Positions 1 through 4,922 of a stretch of 6,150 nucleotides of DNA are shown in pieces; position 1 is the first letter of the stretch, and each line of letters opens with the position of its first letter. Source of the DNA: Cellvibrionaceae bacterium (GTDB lineage Bacteria; Pseudomonadota; Gammaproteobacteria; Pseudomonadales; Cellvibrionaceae); contig JALUYN010000638.1 in the NCBI GenBank assembly GCA_027012915.1, forward strand, positions 1 to 6,150. The letters run 5' to 3'. The notes under the pieces are model-generated. The model saw only the letters and a program-made list of their open reading frames with translations. It made no database searches and was not told the origin of the DNA. Both the position numbers and the translations under genes were made by a program.

Positions 1-1
1 A

Positions 2-247
2 GATTGGGCAACACCTCTGGGCATGCTGTTTATCGACGGCGGTCACAGTGAGGAAGCGGCGCAGACAGACTACCGTAGCTGGTCCAGCTTCATTAAGCCT
101 GGAGGCATTCTGGCGATTCACGATATTTTCCCCAACCCCGCTGATGGTGGTCAGGCCCCCTACAACATCTGGAAACTCGCCAAAGCTTCAGGACTGTTTG
201 ACGAACTCCCCACGGTTAACACTCTGGGATTGTTCCGCCGGAAGTAA
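2..247 (+). CDS. Class I SAM-dependent methyltransferase, Methyltransf_24 type (3' end only)
   Basis: Only the last 81 codons are present; the frame is open to the left edge, so the start and SAM-binding motif I are outside the window. The visible part has the C-terminal half of a Rossmann methyltransferase. A hydrophobic strand ends in FIDGGHS (the aspartate and histidine typical of Methyltransf_24), then comes a helix with Y-x-x-W, then the KPGGILAIHD strand-loop, and a final beta hairpin ending LGLFRRK. Members of this family methylate small molecules or sugars, often inside glycan or antibiotic clusters; the substrate cannot be read here. The internal ATG at 23 falls in the middle of a conserved strand and is not a start. 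The gene converges on the toroid-protein gene and overlaps its end by 60 bases. Family assignment is fairly sure, substrate unknown. Confidence 0.85.
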   Translation, partial: DWATPLGMLFIDGGHSEEAAQTDYRSWSSFIKPGGILAIHDIFPNPADGGQAPYNIWKLAKASGLFDELPTVNTLGLFRRK

Positions 248-1279
248 CACATTATTTTCCAGGAACAGCCGCGACGCTGGTGTTTGATCGGTTAGCGCGT
301 CAGCTGCTAACAAAATCGCTCCAGCCGTCCAGGCGGTTTTTTCTTCGGGCCAGATTATCTTTTCCACGTACTGATAACCGGTCCAGTAACCACCATCACT
401 TTCGTCACGCCACTGGTGCAACCAGCTGTAGATCATCGCCGCCTTGTCGCGCTCTCCCGCCGCCAATAGTGCCATGGTCAACTCGCAGGACTCAGCCACC
501 GTAACCCAGGGTTCATCACTGACGCACAGACACCCCATATCCGGGCGCACGAACTTGTCCCAGCGCTCGTTAATGCGCGCTTTAGCTCCGACCTGATCGT
601 AAACACCCGCCAAAATGGGATAGAACCAATCCATGGAATAGCGCTCTTTGCTTTCCCACGTCCGGTCAAAGCACTCAGGGTGATTGCGCAGAGTAACGCC
701 CAACCGGGAGTAACACTCGCGCCATACCGAGCAGTTCTGCCCGAGCGTTACGGCGATATTAATGGCGCACTCCAAACTCTTGTATACCGAGGAGCAGGCA
801 GTGACCAGTGCGTCTTTCAGTGGCTCACCGGACTCGCTAACGGCCCAGTAGATCTCACCCGTTGGCGCCTGATTTCTAACGATAAACTCCATGGCATCGT
901 GCACCATAGGATAGGTTTCCTGCAGAAACGCATCGTCACGGGTGATCAAAAAATAGTGCCACAAACCGGTGGCGATATACGCAACAAAGTTGGTCTCACG
1001 CTTGTCGCAATACAGGGGTTTACTGTCCTGATAATTGGCATACCAACTGCCATCATCCAGCTGCTGCTCCAGCAACCAGCGATAGGCATTTCGCGCTGCC
1101 TCGTATTCACCGGCGATGGTTAAACCCATGGCCGCTTCGATATGATCCCAGGGATCGGCTTTGCCGCCGGTAAACCAGGGAATACATCCGTCCTCCGTTT
1201 GCACCGACAGAATGTAGTCTACCGTTTTGCGCAAGAAGGCTTCGGGGTACATCCCCTGGGTTAGCAGCATATTTTCCAT
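188..1279 (-). CDS. Alpha/alpha-toroid (six-hairpin or QW-repeat) protein, 'prenyltransferase-like', function unknown
   Basis: A 363-residue cytoplasmic protein with no signal peptide or membrane segment. It is built from helical hairpins: QTEDGCIPW (27-35), WDHIEAAMGL (44-53), EQQLDDGSW (71-79), the aromatic helix GLWHYF (105-110), DWFYPILAG (217-225), AESCELTMALL (262-272), DGGYW (295-299) and TAWTAGAILLAADAL (315-329). The Q-x-x-DG-x-W turns resemble the QW motifs of terpene cyclases, which is why such proteins are often named prenyltransferases. However, no DxDD cyclase acid motif or clear zinc-ligand set is visible, and the hairpin style also fits (alpha/alpha)6 glycosidases such as GH15. 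ATG at 1279 is preferred, with GGAG nine bases upstream; a TTG at 1282 is a possible alternative. It is the third gene of the glycosyltransferase operon and overlaps the preceding stop by one base. The last 19 codons lie over the convergent methyltransferase gene. Confidence 0.85.
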   Translation of the reverse strand: MENMLLTQGMYPEAFLRKTVDYILSVQTEDGCIPWFTGGKADPWDHIEAAMGLTIAGEYEAARNAYRWLLEQQLDDGSWYANYQDSKPLYCDKRETNFVAYIATGLWHYFLITRDDAFLQETYPMVHDAMEFIVRNQAPTGEIYWAVSESGEPLKDALVTACSSVYKSLECAINIAVTLGQNCSVWRECYSRLGVTLRNHPECFDRTWESKERYSMDWFYPILAGVYDQVGAKARINERWDKFVRPDMGCLCVSDEPWVTVAESCELTMALLAAGERDKAAMIYSWLHQWRDESDGGYWTGYQYVEKIIWPEEKTAWTAGAILLAADALTDQTPASRLFLENNVLLPAEQSQSVNRGEFVKQS

Positions 1280-1986
1280 CAAGCTTCACTCCGCTGGAAA
1301 TACATCACCACACTCTTGCCCATTACCGGATTCAAAAGCGCTTCGGTTTTTTGGGTAATCCAGGGGCGCTTGGCCAGATCCCACACCAACAATTTGTGGT
1401 AGGCATCCACCAGCTTCGATTCCTGCTCCCATTTCCAGCACTTCAGCCACCAGTAGGGTGTGTGTAGCGCATGGGCACCGTGCTGAGCGAAACGCTCCCA
1501 ACCGTGAGCTTCCACATCGTGGCGCAACTGCAGCGCGTTGAAGATGCGAATATGCCCACCTTCTACCTCATGGTAGGCCTTACTCAGACGCCAGCAGATT
1601 TCTTCAGGCCATGCACGGGGCACACTGACAGCCAGCAAGCCATCAGGCTTTACCACGCGAATCAACTCTTTCAACACACCCTGATAGTCGGGGATATGTT
1701 CCAGCACCTCGGAACAAATGACCTTGTCAAAACTGTTATCCTCGAACGGCAACGCCAGGGCGTTGGCCTTTTGAAACTTAACACTTCTGCTTTTGTCTTT
1801 TGGATCGACAAACTCCTTGGAACGCTGGCGCGCGGTGCGCAGATCTTTCTCCGACAGATCCACCCCAATAGCCTCTACATTGGCCGTCAGGTAGGCGCCA
1901 AGCGTATGACGCCCTTCGCCACAGCCTACATCGAGAAAACGATCGCCATCTTTTAGCTGTAGTTTTTCAAAATCAATGGTTTGCAT
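1279..1986 (-). CDS. Class I SAM-dependent methyltransferase (Methyltransf_11/25 type)
   Basis: A complete 235-residue Rossmann-fold methyltransferase. Motif I is LDVGCGEGRHT (18-28), which holds the SAM carboxypropyl group. The ribose-binding acid follows in GVDLS (41-45). The adenine-side acidic loop is around NALALPFEDNSFD (75-87). Motif IV with the usual histidine is CSEVLEHIPDY (91-101), followed by a strand LLAVSVPR after a KPDG turn. Beyond about residue 150 lies a tryptophan-rich variable region that probably forms the acceptor site. The N-terminus is short, with motif I starting by residue 18, as in many small-molecule or quinone-type methyltransferases. A weak AAGAG ribosome-binding site stands seven bases before the ATG, and the gene follows the glycosyltransferase by 20 bases. 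It probably methylates a sugar or lipid-linked intermediate made by the operon. That is inference from context. Confidence 0.93.
   Translation of the reverse strand: MQTIDFEKLQLKDGDRFLDVGCGEGRHTLGAYLTANVEAIGVDLSEKDLRTARQRSKEFVDPKDKSRSVKFQKANALALPFEDNSFDKVICSEVLEHIPDYQGVLKELIRVVKPDGLLAVSVPRAWPEEICWRLSKAYHEVEGGHIRIFNALQLRHDVEAHGWERFAQHGAHALHTPYWWLKCWKWEQESKLVDAYHKLLVWDLAKRPWITQKTEALLNPVMGKSVVMYFQRSEA
1289..1292 (-). promoter_or_regulatory. Ribosome-binding site of the toroid-protein gene (start-deciding)
   Basis: GGAG on the minus strand lies inside the last codons of the methyltransferase, nine bases before ATG 1279 and six before TTG 1282. The stop TGA and the ATG overlap as TGATG, an arrangement that usually lets terminating ribosomes restart. 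ATG is preferred because it is the stronger start codon, but the TTG spacing is also acceptable. Confidence 0.6.
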
Positions 1987-2006
1987 TGCTATTCTCTTAA
2001 ATCTTT

Positions 2007-3296
2007 TTAGTTTTTGGCACTTGCGAGGATTGCGTGGTAGTAATCGGTAAACTCACGCGCAGCCACTTGCCAGCTGAACTTTTCCAGAATTCTCTGGCGT
2101 CCGAGTTGCTGCAACTTTTCTCGCTCAGCGGGATGGTTCAGCAGGCGTTTTAGCGCCTCCGCCATGGTTTTGCTGTCGCCTGCTGGAACCACCAGGCCTG
2201 CGTCACCCACAACTTCTGGCAAGGCTCCACCATCGGAAGAAATCACCGCGCAACCACAAGCCATGGCTTCACCAGCCGGCAGGCCAAAGCCTTCGTACAA
2301 CGAAGGTGAAACCGCAATGGCGGCTTCGTTGTAGTACTCAACCAATTTCTCGGTACTGATGCCCGATACGAATTTCACCGAAGTTTCGAGCTTTAAGCGG
2401 CGCAGGCGACGCTCCGTTGCGCCTCCCTCTTTGAGCTTCCCAACCACTAGCAACTCCAGCTCGGGGTACTCCGGTTTCAAGCGCGCCATGGCTTCTAACA
2501 GATAGCGCAAGCCCTTCAAGGGTTGATCCGCTGACGCGGTGGTCATCAAACGCATAGGTTGCTTGCGAACGTCATCGAGAGGTCGAAATGAATCGGTATC
2601 GATACCGTTGTATATCAGGCTGATATCTTTCTCGGGACGATCAAATGCTTGAGAAATATCGGACCGAGATTGCTCCGATACGGTGACCACATGGTCCAAC
2701 CTTTGAACCACCTTCTTCTGCATGCCCAAAAAGGAATGCCAGCGTCGAGCCAACAGGCGATACCACCAGTTGGGGGCTGCATTAAGAGCCAGTTCGAGAT
2801 CGCGGGTAATTGGATGATGCACCGTGGCAATCGTTGGGATACCCATCTTCTGCAAGCTCAGCAGGCCGTAACCCAGGCTCTGATTATCGTGCACCAGATC
2901 GTATTGGTGGCCATGTTTTTTCACATAATCGGCAACGCGGCGACAGAAGCTGTATGGCTCCGCGAAACCACCGGTGAGCATACTCCACCATTCAAAAAAG
3001 TCGGACCAGGACAGCAGGTGTTTTGGCCGCAACGCCAGCGCATGGTGCTGAGGACCAGCAAACAGATCCAGACTGGGCATTTCAATCAGCTTTACCCTTG
3101 GATCCAGATCCGGGTATGGAGGACCTGAAATAACGTCAACCGAATGTCCTGCATCGACCAACGCCTTGCTAAGATACTTGAGGTAAATACCCTGTCCCCC
3201 AACAAAGGGAGCACTTCTGTAGCCCAGCAAACAAATGCGCAAAGGTTTATCCGCCTGTAGTGTCAGGTTATCCGGTATGGGTTCTTGAGCTGTCAT
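2007..3296 (-). CDS. Family 4 glycosyltransferase (GT-B fold)
   Basis: A 429-residue GT-B retaining glycosyltransferase that transfers a sugar from a nucleotide-sugar donor to an acceptor glycan or lipid in the cytoplasm. The N-terminal acceptor domain opens with RICLLGYRSAPFVGGQGIY (20-38); the GGQG loop is the glycine-rich loop typical of GT4 enzymes (PF13439-like). The C-terminal donor domain (PF00534) ends with the E-x7-E signature EGFGLPAGE (335-343), then ACGCAVISS and GGALPEV, which bind the donor diphosphate and sugar. There is no membrane segment. ATG at 3296 is chosen because AGGA lies seven bases upstream and the protein then begins just before the first strand. The in-frame GTG at 3329 would add 11 residues without a clear ribosome-binding site. 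First gene of a three-gene operon. Donor and acceptor cannot be deduced. Confidence 0.95.
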   Translation of the reverse strand: MTAQEPIPDNLTLQADKPLRICLLGYRSAPFVGGQGIYLKYLSKALVDAGHSVDVISGPPYPDLDPRVKLIEMPSLDLFAGPQHHALALRPKHLLSWSDFFEWWSMLTGGFAEPYSFCRRVADYVKKHGHQYDLVHDNQSLGYGLLSLQKMGIPTIATVHHPITRDLELALNAAPNWWYRLLARRWHSFLGMQKKVVQRLDHVVTVSEQSRSDISQAFDRPEKDISLIYNGIDTDSFRPLDDVRKQPMRLMTTASADQPLKGLRYLLEAMARLKPEYPELELLVVGKLKEGGATERRLRRLKLETSVKFVSGISTEKLVEYYNEAAIAVSPSLYEGFGLPAGEAMACGCAVISSDGGALPEVVGDAGLVVPAGDSKTMAEALKRLLNHPAEREKLQQLGRQRILEKFSWQVAAREFTDYYHAILASAKN

Positions 3297-3303
3297 GGAG
3301 AAT

Positions 3304-3307
3304 TCCT
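3304..3307 (-). promoter_or_regulatory. Ribosome-binding site of the glycosyltransferase gene (start-deciding)
   Basis: AGGA on the minus strand, seven bases before ATG 3296. It decides against the upstream in-frame GTG at 3329, whose own upstream bases form a GC-rich inverted repeat and carry no Shine-Dalgarno match. Confidence 0.65.
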
Positions 3308-3314
3308 GGAAGTT

Positions 3315-3357
3315 GCGCGCACGTAACACCGCGCGCTAAAAGCCTGGCGAGTCTCGC
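3315..3357. repeat. GC-rich inverted repeats in the operon leader
   Basis: GCGCGC (3315-3320) and GCGCGC (3331-3336) can pair around a ten-base loop, ending eight bases before the AGGA ribosome-binding site in the transcript. Just upstream, GCGAG-T-CTCGC (3347-3357) is an 11-base near-palindrome. Both lie in the predicted 5' leader. A role in translation control is possible but not shown; GC-rich arms of this size also occur by chance. Confidence 0.3.
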
Positions 3358-3382
3358 ACAGCCCCAAAAGCCTAGCAATTGC

Positions 3383-3398
3383 ATTTTTGGCCAAAAAT
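3383..3398. repeat. Perfect 16-bp palindrome ATTTTTGGCCAAAAAT
   Basis: An uninterrupted palindrome from the edge of the predicted -10 box across the likely transcription start of the glycosyltransferase operon. It directly abuts a second, 8-bp palindrome GCAATTGC (3375-3382). A 16-bp perfect palindrome is uncommon by chance and could be a second operator or a bent A/T element. No known consensus is recognised. Confidence 0.45.
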
Positions 3399-3425
3399 TA
3401 TGACGGGGATGACCTATTCGGTCAT
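3397..3425 (-). promoter_or_regulatory. Predicted sigma70-like promoter of the glycosyltransferase operon
   Basis: On the minus strand, ATGACC (3420-3425) is a -35 candidate matching TTGACA at four of six positions. CATAAT (3397-3402) is a -10 candidate matching TATAAT at five of six, with a 17-base spacer. Transcription would begin near 3390 and leave a leader of about 94 bases before the ATG at 3296. It is the only well-spaced pair I found upstream of the operon. Confidence 0.45.
3409..3425. repeat. Perfect inverted repeat ATGACC-N5-GGTCAT, operator candidate
   Basis: Six-base arms with a five-base spacer (TATTC). The site covers the predicted -35 box and part of the spacer of the glycosyltransferase operon promoter, where a bound dimer would block RNA polymerase. 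The protein that binds is not encoded in the window as far as can be seen. Confidence 0.5.
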
Positions 3426-3480
3426 TAAACGTTCAACTTATATAACTCTAAAGCCCCCCAAGACTGGGCCCCATAAAACG

Positions 3481-3523
3481 CAAAAGCCCCAAGAGTATAG
3501 ATGACGATCCACACTCCTGGGGC
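3481..3523 (-). terminator. Rho-independent terminator of the reductase gene
   Basis: On the minus strand, GCCCCAGGAGT and ACTCTTGGGGC form an 11-bp stem (arms 3513-3523 and 3486-3496) with one C-A mismatch and a 16-base loop. The stem is followed by TTTTG and then a further TTTT. It begins 45 bases after the reductase stop and lies before the glycosyltransferase promoter, so the two minus-strand units are insulated and the reductase is monocistronic. Confidence 0.75.
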
Positions 3524-3567
3524 CTCAGGTATGACGCGGGCCTTGCTGCAAGCCCGGTATTCTTCGA

Positions 3568-4791
3568 TCAGCTGGCGAGCAGTTCCTTTGGCGCTATGGA
3601 TTCATCGGCAAGACGCGCAGGATCTACCGGCAAGCCTTCGCTAATAATCTTCTTGCTGACCATAAACTCCTGGGGACGGTTCACACAGTCGGCGGAGATC
3701 AACTTGCCCTCTTTCAAATAGAAAGCAACAAAGCTGCGGCCCGCATCTTTATCGCCGCGTATCACGACTTCGTCATAGCCCTGACTCAGACCGGCAATTT
3801 GCAGCTTCAGATCGTATTGATCAGACCAGAACCAAGGCAGCGAACGATAGACCTTGTCCTTTCCGCAGATACTGGCTGCGGCAGACTTGGCCTGATCCGT
3901 GGCGTTGGGCACCGATTCCAAGCGCAGACGAATGCCATAGAGATCATTGGGATGATTGGTCACATCGCCCGCCGCGACGATATCTGGGTCATTAGTACGT
4001 GCGAACTCATCAACTACCACGCCGTTTTCTACGGTCAGACCCGCCGCTTCCGCCAACTCCACATTGGGCACAATACCCACACCGATTACGACCAAATCCG
4101 CATCAAAACTGGAACCATCGGCACAGGCAACACGCTGCACCCGGCCATCGCCTTCAAAACCCGATACAGCAATACCGGTTTTGATAGTGACGCCCTCGTC
4201 GCTGTGAACTCGGGTGTAGAATTCGGAAAGCTCCGGCGCAGTGACTCGCGCCAATACACGAGGTGCCATTTCCAAAACAGTGACATTCATGCCCTGCTTT
4301 TTCAGGGAAGCCGCAGTTTCCAGACCGATGTAGCCACCACCGACAATAACTGCGCTCTTGCCCGACGCCACATCACCTTTGATGGCTTCCACATCGCTGA
4401 TGTCACGCAGGTAGTGAATACCCTCCAGGTCCACACCCGGCAGAGATACGGTGCGCACCCGAGAGCCAGTGCACAACGCCAGCTTGTCGTAGCTCAGCAC
4501 TTCGCCATTGGTCAAAGTAATATTCTTATGAGAGCGATTGATGTTCTCAACGCGCGTACCGAGCTTAAATTCGATATCGTTTTTATCGTAGATGGGCTGC
4601 TTGCGAATCAGCAGACCTTCGGCGGTTTGATCCCCCGCCAGAAATGCCTTGGACAGCGGTGGACGGTGATACGGAAGATAGGGCTCATCACCGATGACAA
4701 TGATCTTACCTTCCCAGCCTTCCTGACGCAGTGAGGGAGCGAGCTGTGCCGCCGCGTGGCTGGCACCGATGATAATGCAGGTCTGTGACAT
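3568..4791 (-). CDS. FAD-dependent ferredoxin/rubredoxin reductase, CamA/AlkT type
   Basis: A 407-residue flavoprotein that passes electrons from NAD(P)H through FAD to a small iron-sulfur protein serving a P450 or alkane hydroxylase. In order it shows: an N-terminal FAD-binding strand-turn IIIGASHAAA (6-15); the FAD-contact segment YHRPPLSK (41-48); a second Rossmann motif GGGYIGLE (151-158) with glutamate 174 at the end of the following strand, favouring NADH over NADPH; GVGIVPN (237-243); AAGDV (273-277), which binds the FAD ribityl chain; and the C-terminal reductase domain with WFWSDQYDLKLQ (320-331) and NRPQEF. From memory it resembles putidaredoxin reductase throughout, including RVLxRVTAP and a similar C-terminus. 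ATG at 4791 is chosen: GAGAGG stands five bases upstream and the FAD strand starts directly after. It is divergent from the AraC gene and followed by its own terminator. No electron-acceptor gene is present. Confidence 0.95.
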   Translation of the reverse strand: MSQTCIIIGASHAAAQLAPSLRQEGWEGKIIVIGDEPYLPYHRPPLSKAFLAGDQTAEGLLIRKQPIYDKNDIEFKLGTRVENINRSHKNITLTNGEVLSYDKLALCTGSRVRTVSLPGVDLEGIHYLRDISDVEAIKGDVASGKSAVIVGGGYIGLETAASLKKQGMNVTVLEMAPRVLARVTAPELSEFYTRVHSDEGVTIKTGIAVSGFEGDGRVQRVACADGSSFDADLVVIGVGIVPNVELAEAAGLTVENGVVVDEFARTNDPDIVAAGDVTNHPNDLYGIRLRLESVPNATDQAKSAAASICGKDKVYRSLPWFWSDQYDLKLQIAGLSQGYDEVVIRGDKDAGRSFVAFYLKEGKLISADCVNRPQEFMVSKKIISEGLPVDPARLADESIAPKELLAS

Positions 4792-4796
4792 AGTAA

Positions 4797-4802
4797 CCTC
4801 TC
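4797..4802 (-). promoter_or_regulatory. Ribosome-binding site of the reductase gene (start-deciding)
   Basis: GAGAGG on the minus strand, five bases before ATG 4791. This supports the 407-residue product over an in-frame 26-residue extension to 4869, which would run through the promoter region and looks nothing like a reductase N-terminus. Confidence 0.75.
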
Positions 4803-4859
4803 GTTTTGAATCACTCTGAACCGATTGTGGGCACAGCTTAATCCCTATCAGAGAAAGCA

Positions 4860-4887
4860 CGAATAGCATTTAAGGCCACAGTGTTAG
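4860..4887 (-). promoter_or_regulatory. Predicted weak promoter of the reductase gene
   Basis: On the minus strand, CTAACA (4882-4887) and TATTCG (4860-4865), the latter preceded by an extended-10-like TGC, are separated by 16 bases. Both boxes are poor matches, as expected for a promoter that needs an activator. The direct repeats end at the base next to the -35 candidate. A start near 4853 would give a leader of about 60 bases. Confidence 0.35.
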
Positions 4888-4913
4888 CATTTTCGTCCAC
4901 CATGGACTATCAT
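4884..4913 (+). promoter_or_regulatory. Predicted promoter of the AraC-family gene
   Basis: TTAGCA (4884-4889, four of six to consensus) and TATCAT (4908-4913, five of six) with an 18-base spacer. The start of transcription would fall at 4920-4922, on or next to the ATG, so the mRNA would have essentially no leader. The -10 box shares bases with the second direct repeat. Confidence 0.45.
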
Positions 4914-4922
4914 TTTCGTCCA
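4888..4922. promoter_or_regulatory. AraC-type operator: two 12-bp direct repeats CATTTTCGTCCA
   Basis: Identical copies occur at 4888-4899 and 4911-4922, 23 bases start to start, roughly two helical turns. AraC-family proteins usually bind such same-face direct repeats. An inverted TGGAC (4903-4907) lies between them, so GTCCA occurs as forward, reverse and forward. Seen from the reductase gene the repeats stand immediately upstream of its -35 candidate (activator position). Seen from the araC-type gene they cover its promoter and start codon (repressor position). Binding by the adjacent regulator is inferred. Confidence 0.65.

Noticed and set aside
680..1123. Plus-strand open frame of 147 codons
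   Set aside because: Antisense to the toroid-protein gene; no independent evidence of coding.
1471..1956. Plus-strand open frame of 161 codons
   Set aside because: Antisense to the class I methyltransferase, whose motifs I to IV are intact; no protein features of its own.
2649..3128. Plus-strand open frame of 159 codons
   Set aside because: Antisense to the well-supported glycosyltransferase; low-complexity translation with no motif and no ribosome-binding site of note.
3297..3329. Upstream GTG start of the glycosyltransferase
   Set aside because: It lacks a ribosome-binding site and lies in a GC-rich inverted repeat, whereas ATG 3296 has AGGA at seven bases.
3451..3472. Second independent terminator at the C-rich and G-rich runs
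   Set aside because: Only about four consecutive pairs (CCCA with TGGG) form before a C-C mismatch, too weak to call.
3799..4734. Long plus-strand open frame of 311 codons
   Set aside because: It lies wholly antisense to the reductase gene, which has clear domain motifs. The translation has no recognisable fold and reads like a reverse-complement shadow.
4792..4869. In-frame N-terminal extension of the reductase to 4869
   Set aside because: The start at 4791 has a good ribosome-binding site and immediately precedes the FAD-binding strand. The extension overlaps the predicted promoter and is not reductase-like.
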